The notes under the pieces: model-generated | Database searches by the model: none | What the model was told of the DNA's origin: nothing | What the model saw: only the letters and a program-made list of their open reading frames with translations | Translations under genes and position numbers: made by a program | NCBI RefSeq assembly: GCF_007997215.1 | Contig: NZ_VORW01000001.1 | Location: 868,001-932,000 of the forward strand | Source of the DNA: Algoriphagus aquimarinus | GTDB lineage: Bacteria > Bacteroidota > Bacteroidia > Cytophagales > Cyclobacteriaceae | Direction: 5' to 3' | Length of the DNA stretch: 64,000 bases | Shown: piece after piece, positions 54,955 to 63,310 of the stretch | Layout: every line of letters starts with the position of its first letter | How positions within the stretch are numbered: position 1 is the stretch's first letter

Positions 54955-56103
54955 TTGAACGTACTCTTTCTCAATAGTTCGTCAGACTTATATGGCTCAT
55001 CCAGGATTCTGATTGAAGTGGTGAGAGTATACCAAAACGAAGGCATTACTCCAGTGGTAGTATTATCTGGCCCGGGACCTTTGCATGATTATTTTCTGGA
55101 GGAAGGCATAGAAGTGAGAATTCAGAATTTGGGGATTCTGAGACGAAAGTATGTCTCTCCATTGGGATTGGTTAATAGGTTGAGCAAAAGCCGCAAAGCC
55201 TATCGGTTTCTGGATAAACTACATGCTGAGTATAATTTTGATTTGATTTATTCGAATACGCTGGCCGTAATTATCGGGGCATATTGGGCTAAGAATAATC
55301 AGGTTCCCCATATTTGGCATATCCATGAGATCTTACTAGGCCCAGCTCCACTTATCAAATTACTTGGCAAGTTGCTTGATGGGTCAACAGCATCTCCTAT
55401 AATGGTGTCCAACGCTGTCAAGAATCACTGGAGTCACCGATTGAAGATAGCCATACCTGAAGTTATCCACAATGGGATTCCATATGGAGAATTCCTTCAG
55501 GAGTACCCTAATGCTAAGTCAGAGCTTAATTTGCCTGCAGATAAGCTTATTATTACCATGATTGGTCGTATCAATCCGGGTAAAGGGCAGCTGTTTTTTC
55601 TGGAGATTGCTAAGGAAATTTTGAAATCTTATCCACAATGCCACTTTGTGCTAGTTGGAGATCCATATCCTGGATATGAAGAAATTCTGGAGGAGATAGA
55701 GTCAGAGATTAGTGTTGATAAACTGAAGTGTAACGTTACTAATCTTGGATTACGAGCGGATATACCTACTATTTTATCAGCCACAGACATTTTTGTTTTG
55801 CCGTCTATTTTACCTGATTCATTCCCAACAGTTGTATTGGAAGCAATGGCAGCTGGAAAGCCTATTTTGGCCACAAAATCTGGAGGAACTGAGGAGATGG
55901 TGATTGAAGGTGAGACGGGCTATCTAATTCCTATAGCTGATGTGGACAGAGGAGTTGAGGCCATAGAGAAACTTATTCTTAATGCGCAGTTGCGTCTGAA
56001 AATGGGCGAGGCTGGACGTGTGAGAGTACTGGAATCATACAGTTTGGAAGCTTTCAAAAGTAAACTCAAAAACCATCTATGGAGCCAACTGAAAAGAAAA
56101 TGA
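54955..56103 (+). CDS. Glycosyltransferase family 4 (GT-B)
   Basis: The 382-aa protein starts NVLFLNSSSDLYGSSRIL, typical of GT4 enzymes. The donor-binding half has IITMIGRINPGKGQLFFLEIA, FVLVGDPYPGYE, ILSATDIFVLPSILPDSFPTVVLEAMAAGKP (EX7E variant around DSFPTVVLEA) and GGTEEMV. The start is TTG at 54955, since no in-frame ATG occurs until far into the protein. It lies 15 bp after the previous GT and its TGA overlaps the likely ATG of the next GT gene. Confidence 0.88.
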   Translation: MNVLFLNSSSDLYGSSRILIEVVRVYQNEGITPVVVLSGPGPLHDYFLEEGIEVRIQNLGILRRKYVSPLGLVNRLSKSRKAYRFLDKLHAEYNFDLIYSNTLAVIIGAYWAKNNQVPHIWHIHEILLGPAPLIKLLGKLLDGSTASPIMVSNAVKNHWSHRLKIAIPEVIHNGIPYGEFLQEYPNAKSELNLPADKLIITMIGRINPGKGQLFFLEIAKEILKSYPQCHFVLVGDPYPGYEEILEEIESEISVDKLKCNVTNLGLRADIPTILSATDIFVLPSILPDSFPTVVLEAMAAGKPILATKSGGTEEMVIEGETGYLIPIADVDRGVEAIEKLILNAQLRLKMGEAGRVRVLESYSLEAFKSKLKNHLWSQLKRK

Positions 56104-57206
56104 AAGTTGCCATCATGGGTGCCAAGGGGTATCCATATGTCTACGGTGGCTATGATACGATGATTAAGGAACTCGGTGAGCGACTGGTGAAGAGAGGTGT
56201 TCAGGTTAGAGTTTATAATCACCGGGCGCTATTTGCTGAGCGTCCGAGGTTTGTCAATGGAATAGAATGCATCTATATGCCGGCGATTGAGTCTAAGAGC
56301 TTCACGCAGCTTTCACATACTTTTTTCTCCATGGTCCACGCATGTTTCTCAGATGTGGATGTGATCTTGGTAGTGAATAGTGGGAATGGCCCATTTGGAC
56401 TGATATCAAGCCTTTTCCGAAAGCCTACAGCGATCAATGTGGATGGTTTGGAGTGGCTTCGTCCAAAATGGAAGGGTCTAGGAGGAAAGTATTTTTTCTG
56501 GGCGTCTAAGTTGGCGACAAAATTCTATGATCAACTGATCAATGATTCGGACGAAATGCGGAGGGTTTACTTAGAGTTGTTTAATGCAGACTCTAAAGTC
56601 ATTGCCTATGGAGCAAACCCTCGTGAGTCAGTGGAGGAAGAACCTATCGCCAAGTGGAATTTGAATTCAAAGGGATATTTCCTGATTGTTGGTCGTTTGA
56701 TTCCCGACAACAACGCAGACTTGATAGTCGAAGGTTTTTTGAAATCAAATTCTAAAAGAACCTTGGTCATCGTCGGTGATGTGCCTTATCAGGATGAATG
56801 GGCAAATCGCTTGAAGAACATATCCGATGAGCGTTTATTTTTCACGGGTTATGTAAGAGATCCTAATGAGTTGGCTGCACTATATTCTCATTGCTATGCA
56901 TATTTTCACGGACATGAGTTTGGAGGTACTAATCCTGCCATGTTGAAAGCCTTGGGATATGGTTGTGCGATTTTAGCTTTGGACACACCGTTTAATCAGG
57001 AAATGCTTCAAAATGGAAAGCATGGATGGTATTTCAAGAAAGATCCAGATTCAGTAAAGTGTATAGTAGAGAATTGTGAAGCTGATGAGAATGCTATGCT
57101 AGCGCTTAGAGATTCTGCCAGATCAGGTCTAACCCAAAAGTATAACTGGGATCATGTGACGGATCAGTATTTAGAGGTCTTTAAGAGATTAGCTAAAAGG
57201 AGCTAG
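56100..57206 (+). CDS. Glycosyltransferase, DUF1972/GT4 type
   Basis: The protein of about 368 aa begins MKVAIMGAKGYPYVYGGYDT, the start of the DUF1972-containing rhamnosyltransferase-like group. It continues with NVDGLEWLRPKWKGLGG and a C-terminal GT4 domain (YFLIVGRLIPDNNADLIVEGF, LFFTGYVRDPNELAALYSHCYAYFHGHEFGGTNPAMLKALGYG). ATG 56100 is chosen because it forms an ATGA overlap with the preceding gene; an ATG at 56079 would add seven residues and a longer overlap. It is the last gene of the polysaccharide locus in the window. Confidence 0.88.
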   Translation: MKVAIMGAKGYPYVYGGYDTMIKELGERLVKRGVQVRVYNHRALFAERPRFVNGIECIYMPAIESKSFTQLSHTFFSMVHACFSDVDVILVVNSGNGPFGLISSLFRKPTAINVDGLEWLRPKWKGLGGKYFFWASKLATKFYDQLINDSDEMRRVYLELFNADSKVIAYGANPRESVEEEPIAKWNLNSKGYFLIVGRLIPDNNADLIVEGFLKSNSKRTLVIVGDVPYQDEWANRLKNISDERLFFTGYVRDPNELAALYSHCYAYFHGHEFGGTNPAMLKALGYGCAILALDTPFNQEMLQNGKHGWYFKKDPDSVKCIVENCEADENAMLALRDSARSGLTQKYNWDHVTDQYLEVFKRLAKRS

Positions 57207-57351
57207 GTTTTGCTTTCTACTTAGGATTGTCTGTGCACTAACTCGAGCCTTTTGAAGGAATAGCTAGTAGAGAATGTGATCTAAAGGAGAACTTTTTTAG
57301 TATTTATCACCTTACTTTACATATAACTTTTAATCCTAAAATCTTTTAAAT

Positions 57352-57765
57352 ATGATCAGAAAAGCAACCGCCGTATGGCAAGGAACAGGTAAAGATGGCA
57401 AAGGACATTTGACCACGCCAAACAAAGTATTAGATAAGACTCAATACTCATTCAGTTCTCGTTTTGAAAGCGGTGTAGGTACTAATCCCGAGGAATTAGT
57501 CGCTGCTGCTCACGCGGGTTGTTTCGCGATGAAGTTGAGTTTCAACTTACAGGAAGCTGAATATACTGCCACTGAACTTGATGTGACTGCGAATATCACC
57601 TTTGAAGAAGGAACACTAAAGAAATCTCACTTAGTTTTGAAAGCAAAAGTTGACGGTATTTCACAAGAAAAATTCGACGAATTAGTGAAAGATGCGGAGA
57701 AAAATTGTCCTATCTCAAGAGCCTTGAATATGGAAATAAGCGTAGAGAGTACATTGAACGCTTGA
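57352..57765 (+). CDS. osmC: OsmC family peroxiredoxin
   Basis: The 137-aa protein has the OsmC layout with both redox cysteines, C57 in ELVAAAHAGCFAM and C119 in AEKNCPISRAL. It also has the N-terminal TAxWxGxGKDGKGxLTT pattern and the basic RFESGVGTNPEELVAA segment. OsmC proteins reduce organic hydroperoxides in the cytoplasm, often under general stress. It lies alone between the polysaccharide locus and a convergent methyltransferase gene, with a hairpin terminator 75 bp after its stop. Confidence 0.92.
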   Translation: MIRKATAVWQGTGKDGKGHLTTPNKVLDKTQYSFSSRFESGVGTNPEELVAAAHAGCFAMKLSFNLQEAEYTATELDVTANITFEEGTLKKSHLVLKAKVDGISQEKFDELVKDAEKNCPISRALNMEISVESTLNA

Positions 57766-57774
57766 TTATAAGAG

Positions 57775-57840
57775 TCAAAAATTGAGAGTCTAGATTCAAT
57801 ACCAAGAGTTTAGATTAGAACCTAAGATCAAGAGTAAAAT
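57775..57840. repeat. Short degenerate direct repeats after osmC
   Basis: Variants of GAGTCTAGATT / GAGTTTAGATT and of 'AAGATCAAGAGT' recur within about 60 bp. Such low-complexity 'agattnaga' clusters are often seen between Bacteroidota genes. No function is evident. Confidence 0.4.
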
Positions 57841-57870
57841 AAGGCAGTTTGAAATCATTCAAATTGCCTT
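57841..57870. terminator. Bidirectional hairpin terminator between osmC and rlmF
   Basis: A 13-bp stem (57841-57853 AAGGCAGTTTGAA; 57858-57870 TTCAAATTGCCTT, one G-T pair) with loop ATCA is followed on the plus strand by TATTTATTTT. On the minus strand it is followed by ATTTTACTC. It sits between the convergent osmC and rlmF genes and can serve both. Confidence 0.8.
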
Positions 57871-57923
57871 ATTTATTTTCTGACATTCGGAGATTTCAAA
57901 TTTCAAATGCAATAATTTCAAAT

Positions 57924-58874
57924 TTATTTCCATCTCATTTTCTTCCAGTTTTCCTGCTGCTCGGGATTCAGGAAAGTCCAAGCAACAAATCTACTTTTCT
58001 TGTTGCCATGGGTCATTTGTATGATTTGGCGATCCGCTACCCTTACTTTTTTCAAGGCTAAAATAATTTCCTTTAAATGCTCTTCCTTAGATACAATTGT
58101 GGAAAACCAAAAACAATTGAATTTGAAGGTGACGCTTTCCCGAATCATTTTCTGGATAAATGCGAGCTCTCCACCTTCGCACCAGAGCTCATTGCTCTGT
58201 CCACCAAAGTTCAAGGTGACCTTCTTACCTACTTTGCCTTTGAGGTTTTTCACCTTTCTGGTGCTGGCAGCTTCTGCGGCAGCTTGGGATTCGTGAAATG
58301 GAGGGTTGCAAATCACCAGATCAAATACATCGCTTGATTTGATGATTCCAGGTAGTATTTCTTTCGGATTTTCCTGAAGTCTCAGGGTTATTTTGCCACG
58401 AAATTTAGGGTTCTCATAGAGGTTTTTCTGAGCAGCATCCAGGGCTTTTTCATCGATCTCGGATCCAACAAACTCCCAGTCATAAATAGAATTACCCAAA
58501 AGCGGATAAATACAATTGGCTCCCGTGCCTATATCTAAAACCTTGATTTTATTTCCCTGTGGAAGCTTACCTGCATTGCTTTGCGCAAGTAAATCAGCCA
58601 AGTGATGAAGCAAATCAGCTCTTCCCGGGATCGGCGGGCAAAGATATCCTTTAGGAATATCCCATTCGGCTACCTGATAAAAATGCTTGAGCAAAGCTCT
58701 GTTGAGTTCCTTGACGGCTTTTGGATCTGCGAAATCGATGCTGAGATCACCGTACTTATTTTCCGAAACAAACTTTCCTAACTCAGGCTGAGTGCTGATC
58801 AGACTTGGGAAATCATAGCGCTCACGATGAGCATTACGCGGATGGAGTTCACTTTTTATGGCCTTGTTGCTCAT
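57924..58874 (-). CDS. rlmF: 23S rRNA (adenine(1618)-N6)-methyltransferase RlmF
   Basis: The 316-aa protein matches the RlmF (YbiN) family. The N-terminal HPRNAHRERYDFPSLI signature, the CPPIPGRADLLHHLADLL motif, SAM motif I VLDIGTGANCIYPLLG (114-120 core) and the catalytic NPPF (190-193, CNPPFHES) are all present. It methylates one adenine of 23S rRNA in the free subunit. It is a single gene, convergent with osmC and divergent from the exported LVIVD protein. Length is typical. Confidence 0.95.
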   Translation of the reverse strand: MSNKAIKSELHPRNAHRERYDFPSLISTQPELGKFVSENKYGDLSIDFADPKAVKELNRALLKHFYQVAEWDIPKGYLCPPIPGRADLLHHLADLLAQSNAGKLPQGNKIKVLDIGTGANCIYPLLGNSIYDWEFVGSEIDEKALDAAQKNLYENPKFRGKITLRLQENPKEILPGIIKSSDVFDLVICNPPFHESQAAAEAASTRKVKNLKGKVGKKVTLNFGGQSNELWCEGGELAFIQKMIRESVTFKFNCFWFSTIVSKEEHLKEIILALKKVRVADRQIIQMTHGNKKSRFVAWTFLNPEQQENWKKMRWK

Positions 58875-59057
58875 CGTACAAACTTAATGAAATCAAAACG
58901 TAAATAGGTGGGCAGGTTTGGAGGATCTAAAAGTACACTCAAAATTTTCAATGGGGAGTTAGCTAACCAAGCACATTTAAATAAAACAATTTGCCCAATA
59001 ATATATGGTTTGGATGTCAGGATTCCCTAAATTCAGAATCCATATAATATCCAACCT

Positions 59058-61040
59058 ATGAAAAAGTTTTTAATCTTCGTTTTCGTCCTGTCGCTGTCTG
59101 TAGGTTTGCTGCAAGGACAAGACTTATCTCTTAAGGTCAAATCAGAGAAAGTTTCCATGAAAATCGGTCAAACTGTACAGCTTGAAGCTACCGTAGTAGA
59201 TGCCGCAGGAAAAAAGATTGCAGACCGGGATTACATTTTCTATTCTACAAATAGCAGTGCGTTGTCAGTAGTGGATAGCACTGGAGTGGCTACTGCCATG
59301 CGACATGGCGAATACGATGTAATTGTGATCAGCCCTGGCGCTCCACAACTTAGGTCGAATATTACCGTGACGGTGCAGGCTGCGGCAATTGCTAAGGTGG
59401 ATTTTGGAGTAATTCCTAAAAACATTTATGCAGGCATCAATTTACCTCTGAAGCTGACTGTGACAGACAAAGCTGGTTTTGAAAGACCGGAAAGGATTGT
59501 TGAATTGACTTCTTCTAATGAGGATGTAGTGGCAATAGCTCCTTTTGACAAATTGATCATCAAGGAAAAAGGGAAAGCCAAAATAACTGCTAAAATAGAC
59601 GGAGTCACAGAGACCCTAGATATAAATGTGATCGATAATCCTATCGCTAAGATCTTGCTTAAGTCTGATATGGTGGAAGGTCGATCCGGGGATGTATTTA
59701 CCTTGACTGCTCTTGCCGTGGATAAAAACGGTAATGAGATAAAAGATGCCCCTATCAACTATTCATTTACTGGAGAATCTTTTGATGTATCGGCAGCTCC
59801 TTCAGGTATAATTACCAAGGAGGGGAAATTCGCAGCAGATGCACCAGGCCTTTATGTTTTGAATGCTACTTGTGGCTCAGCAGCGGCATCAGTGACTGTT
59901 CAGGCAAACAGTAGAAATATTTCTAGAAAAATTGACTTGGTAGGCCAAGGTTCGGTCAACAACAAACACACTTCTGATCTATGGGTATGGGAAGGAGTGG
60001 ATGGAAAAGACTACGCGGTGACCGGAACTTGGGGAGCAGACGGCACAGCTTATTTCTGGGATGTGACTGATCCTGCAGGCATAGAATTGATAGATTCTGT
60101 GAAAGTAGATGCCCGAACTGTCAATGACGTGAAAGTGTCTGAAGATGGCAGAGTAGCCGTGATTTCTCGAGAAGGAGCTTCCAATCGAAAAAATGGCTTG
60201 GTGATCATTGATGTCAGTAACCCTAGAGATGCGAAAGTGATCTCCGAATTCTCCGAAAATCTCACTGGAGGAGTCCATAACGTGTTTATTTATAAAAATC
60301 ATGTCTATGCACTAAGTGCAGGCAGGAAATATTATTCCATCAATATTGAAGATCCTGCCAACCCGAGAATTGTTGGAGAGTTTGAATTGGATACTCCTGG
60401 TCATTCTATCCACGATGTTTGGATACATGATGGGATTGCCTATTCGTCCAACTGGTCGGACGGCGTACAGTTAGTAGATGTAGGAAACGGCATTGCTGGT
60501 GGTACACCTGCCAATCCAGTGCAGTTTGCTAGTTACGCTTATCCTAGTGGATCAAACCATGCTGCTTTTCCATACAAGGATGAAAAAACGGGCAAATTCT
60601 ATGTGATTCTAGGCGACGAAGAGTTTCCTTATGGACTAGATCCAGATGGGCGTAAGCCAGGTAGAGCCGCTGGATTTTTACACGTGATTGATTTCACTGA
60701 TCTCAAAAATCCAAAAGAAGTTGCTTGGTTCCAAGTTCCTTTTGCAGGTTCTCACAATTTCTGGATTGAGGATGATATTCTATATGCCGCCTTCTACAAT
60801 GGGGGTGTTCGAGTGGTGGATATAAGCGGAGAATTGTTGGGAGATCTGAACCGTCAGGGACGTGAAATCGCCTGGATTGTTCCTGAGGATCCAGATGGCT
60901 ATGTAGCTAATGCGCCATTCACTTGGGGAGCTCAGCCGCACAAAGGCCATATCTTTTATTCTGATTGGAATAGTGGACTTTGGTCAGCTAAATTGGCACC
61001 CGTGGTACCGAATAATACTAAATTGGAAGAGGCTAAGTAA
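59058..61040 (+). CDS. Exported Ig-like / LVIVD-repeat propeller protein
   Basis: The 660-aa protein has a signal peptide (about 1-20, ending LLQG-Q). Residues ~22-290 form three or so bacterial Ig-like (Big_2) domains (VSMKIGQTVQLEATVVDAAGK, VTDKAGFERPERIVELTSSN, LTALAVDKNGNEIKDAPI). Residues ~295-650 form a propeller of LVIVD-type blades (GLVIIDVSNPRDAKVISEF, HNVFIYKNHVYALSAGRKYYSINI, VQLVDVGNG, GVRVVDISG). Such proteins are surface or periplasmic and of unknown role. The next gene, 6 bp away, encodes another exported propeller, so the two probably work together. Confidence 0.85.
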   Translation: MKKFLIFVFVLSLSVGLLQGQDLSLKVKSEKVSMKIGQTVQLEATVVDAAGKKIADRDYIFYSTNSSALSVVDSTGVATAMRHGEYDVIVISPGAPQLRSNITVTVQAAAIAKVDFGVIPKNIYAGINLPLKLTVTDKAGFERPERIVELTSSNEDVVAIAPFDKLIIKEKGKAKITAKIDGVTETLDINVIDNPIAKILLKSDMVEGRSGDVFTLTALAVDKNGNEIKDAPINYSFTGESFDVSAAPSGIITKEGKFAADAPGLYVLNATCGSAAASVTVQANSRNISRKIDLVGQGSVNNKHTSDLWVWEGVDGKDYAVTGTWGADGTAYFWDVTDPAGIELIDSVKVDARTVNDVKVSEDGRVAVISREGASNRKNGLVIIDVSNPRDAKVISEFSENLTGGVHNVFIYKNHVYALSAGRKYYSINIEDPANPRIVGEFELDTPGHSIHDVWIHDGIAYSSNWSDGVQLVDVGNGIAGGTPANPVQFASYAYPSGSNHAAFPYKDEKTGKFYVILGDEEFPYGLDPDGRKPGRAAGFLHVIDFTDLKNPKEVAWFQVPFAGSHNFWIEDDILYAAFYNGGVRVVDISGELLGDLNRQGREIAWIVPEDPDGYVANAPFTWGAQPHKGHIFYSDWNSGLWSAKLAPVVPNNTKLEEAK

Positions 61041-61046
61041 AAGCGT

Positions 61047-62198
61047 ATGACTCAATTTATTTTAAAGAGAAACCTTAATAAGTCGCTCCTTTTGCTCTTA
61101 TGCATTACGTTCAGTTTTGCTGCAAGTGCGCAGGATTACTACGTGTATGTCACTGCAGAGTCAGAGGACGAAGTGGCCCTGATCAAATTCGATGGGAAAA
61201 AGGCAACCATTGAAAAGACAATTCAAGTAGGGATTTGGCCAGCTGAAATAGAAGGGCCGCATGGGATCAATATCAGTCCAGATGGTAAGTATTGGTACTT
61301 GTCACTAGCGCATGGCATTCCTTATGGTACTTTGTACAAGTATTCTACAGAAACAAATGAAGTAGTGGGGTCTGTTAAATTGGGCCTTTTCCCAGCGTCT
61401 CTTCAAGTGTCAAAAGCCACAGGACTTTTGTATTGCGTGAACTTTGACTTGCATGGTGACATGGTACCAAGTACAGTATCAGTGGTCGATCCAGAGGAAA
61501 TGATAGAAATAGACCGTATCGAAACAGGGGTAATGCCTCATGGTTCTAGAATATCCGCAGATGGCATGTATCACTATTCTGTTGGTATGATGTCAGGAGA
61601 GCTTTTTGAGATTTCTACCACCAAAATGAAAGTGACTCGCAAGCTGAATTTGGATGGAAAAATGGAAGAGAAACCAGCTATGGGCGGAATGGATCATAGC
61701 AAAATGGACCATTCTAAAATGGGACATGCGATGATGACTGAAGCAGCACCGATGTACCATAGTGCTGTCAAACCTACTTGGGCTATTCCACATCCTACCA
61801 ATGGGAAAGTGTATGTAGCTGGAAATGGTTCTGATGAGATTTTGGAAGTGGATTTGGAGAAGTGGGAAATCACTAACCGATTTAAGACCGGCAAAGCCCC
61901 TTACAATTGTGATGTTTCTCCTGATGGAAAATACCTCGTTGCTACTTACAAAGGAAGTGGTGAAACGGGCATTTGGGATCTTGAAAAAGGGGAGGAACTG
62001 CCACGAGTGAAGAATACACGCAAGGTGACTCACGGAGTTTCGATCTCTTCTGATAGTAAATATGCCTTTATTTCAGTAGAAGGCATAGGTGGCGAACCGG
62101 GCACTTTAGATGTGATTGATATTCAAAAGGCAAAAAAAGTAGCCTCAGTAGATATGGGCAAACAAGCTGGAGGAATTATCTTCTGGAAGATGGAGTAA
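61047..62198 (+). CDS. Exported YVTN-type beta-propeller with Met/His-rich insert
   Basis: The 383-aa protein has a signal peptide (about 1-28, ending ASA-Q) and a seven-bladed YVTN/cytochrome-d1-like propeller (HGINISPDGKYWYLSLAHG, SRISADGMYHYSVG, YNCDVSPDGKYLVATYKGSG, HGVSISSDSKYAFISVEG). Between blades lies a Met/His-rich insert at residues 212-230 (MGGMDHSKMDHSKMGHAMM), a pattern common in copper-handling periplasmic proteins. It lacks a CXXCH haem motif. It lies 6 bp after the LVIVD protein gene and 43 bp before a DoxX-like membrane protein, suggesting one operon. Confidence 0.82.
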   Translation: MTQFILKRNLNKSLLLLLCITFSFAASAQDYYVYVTAESEDEVALIKFDGKKATIEKTIQVGIWPAEIEGPHGINISPDGKYWYLSLAHGIPYGTLYKYSTETNEVVGSVKLGLFPASLQVSKATGLLYCVNFDLHGDMVPSTVSVVDPEEMIEIDRIETGVMPHGSRISADGMYHYSVGMMSGELFEISTTKMKVTRKLNLDGKMEEKPAMGGMDHSKMDHSKMGHAMMTEAAPMYHSAVKPTWAIPHPTNGKVYVAGNGSDEILEVDLEKWEITNRFKTGKAPYNCDVSPDGKYLVATYKGSGETGIWDLEKGEELPRVKNTRKVTHGVSISSDSKYAFISVEGIGGEPGTLDVIDIQKAKKVASVDMGKQAGGIIFWKME

Positions 62199-62241
62199 TT
62201 GCCTAATAGCAAAGGATAAGTGAGCTCTGATAAACTGACAA

Positions 62242-62661
62242 ATGCAGAATCCCAAAACTTCCACTGTTCAAACTGTTTTTAGAATTATCCTGGGAGCTTT
62301 TATGATCTGGGCGGCTATAGGTCATTTGACTTTGCAGAGGGAGGGATTTCAAGCGCAGGTGCCAGATTGGATTCCTTTAGGCAAAGACCTAGTAGTCTTA
62401 CTGTCTGGAATAGTAGAGTTTTTGCTGGGTTTCGGGATGGTTTTCTTGGCAAAGCATAAGGTGAAAATCGGTATAGCTCTTGCCATTTTCTATGTATTGA
62501 TTTTCCCTGGAAACATTGCCCAATACATCAATGGTACGGATGCTTTTGGTCTAGATACAGATCAAAAGCGTTTAATCCGATTATTTTTTCAGCCGGTATT
62601 GATTGCTTGGGCACTATGGTCCACAGGCACATTAAAAGTGCTTTTCTCTAAGAAAGGATAA
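62242..62661 (+). CDS. DoxX-like four-helix membrane protein
   Basis: The 139-aa protein has four hydrophobic helices (FRIILGAFMIWAAIGHL, LVVLLSGIVEFLLGFGMVFL, IGIALAIFYVLIFPGNIAQY, FQPVLIAWALWSTGTL), a DoxX/DoxD-like layout. The 'GxxExxLGxGM' and 'FPGNIAQY' segments fit that group. DoxX-like proteins are linked to redox and quinone-related functions, but this subfamily is uncharacterised. It is the last gene of the three-gene exported-protein set and convergent with the Dabb gene. Confidence 0.78.
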   Translation: MQNPKTSTVQTVFRIILGAFMIWAAIGHLTLQREGFQAQVPDWIPLGKDLVVLLSGIVEFLLGFGMVFLAKHKVKIGIALAIFYVLIFPGNIAQYINGTDAFGLDTDQKRLIRLFFQPVLIAWALWSTGTLKVLFSKKG

Positions 62662-62695
62662 AAGCTGTCTATGACTCAAGATCGAGGGTGTTGTT

Positions 62696-62989
62696 TCATC
62701 CAATCACTTCATAATCGATCTCCATAAATTTCTCCACATAGGCCTCCCAGTAGGTATCCACAAAACGGACGTGCTCTGAGTGAATATTGTACCCATCATA
62801 ATCTTCCTGATTTTCAAACTCCATCGTAAGCCCATAATCAAAGTCATTCTTGGTACTGGTTTGCTTTAATGTGGCAAAATTTATCACTCTTGGCAGAGTA
62901 GATAATCTCGCTGCGGCAGATAAAAAAGTGGTTTCCTCTGAGGAGCCTTTAGGGAATTTCAATTTGAAGAAAACGCTGTGTGTGATCAT
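62696..62989 (-). CDS. Dabb (stress-responsive alpha/beta barrel) family protein
   Basis: The 97-aa protein starts MITHSVFFKLKFPKG and has the 'DYGLTMEFENQEDYDGYNIHSEHVRFVDTYW' pattern of the Dabb ferredoxin-like family, ending VEKFMEIDYEVIG. These are small dimeric cytoplasmic proteins; some are induced by stress, others are accessory in polyketide or aldehyde metabolism. Its 3' end is 34 bp from the stop of the DoxX-like gene on the other strand. Confidence 0.85.
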   Translation of the reverse strand: MITHSVFFKLKFPKGSSEETTFLSAAARLSTLPRVINFATLKQTSTKNDFDYGLTMEFENQEDYDGYNIHSEHVRFVDTYWEAYVEKFMEIDYEVIG

Positions 62990-63310
62990 TCGATGGTATT
63001 TTATTTATGTTGATTGAAATTTATTTAAAATCAAGGATTGTGTTCATCTTTTGCTAATTGAAGAAGAAAATCTCGTTTTCCAATTCATAATACAAAGCTA
63101 TCCTTATTAAGTAGGTGAGATTCTATGATCGCTACTATTTCATTACTTATCCTGTTCCACTGTAGCATATTTCTTAGACTGCAATTACAGACAGGATAGC
63201 ACCTGATGCTCTTGTCCGGGACTTTTTTATAACTTGTCGGCTAGCTTAGCTGAATAGTTATTCTGTTTGAAGCTTTCTTTAAGATGTCAAGCAATTCCCA
63301 AAACATACTG
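62990..63310. other. 321-bp divergent intergenic region
   Basis: The region lies between the Dabb gene (minus strand) and the GH28-like gene (plus strand), so it should carry both promoters. I see no open frame with protein-like content and no clear TTTG/TAnnTTTG pair. An in-frame ATG at 63284 (27 bp before the preferred start) is noted under the GH28 gene. Confidence 0.5.

Noticed and set aside
57849..58061. Small plus-strand frame between osmC and rlmF
   Set aside because: It starts inside the hairpin terminator and runs antisense over the rlmF 3' end; no sign of a real gene.
58875..59057. Promoter with TATGGTTTG upstream of the LVIVD protein gene
   Set aside because: The spacing inside the -7 box is off by one base and the nearby TTTG is too close for a -33 box.
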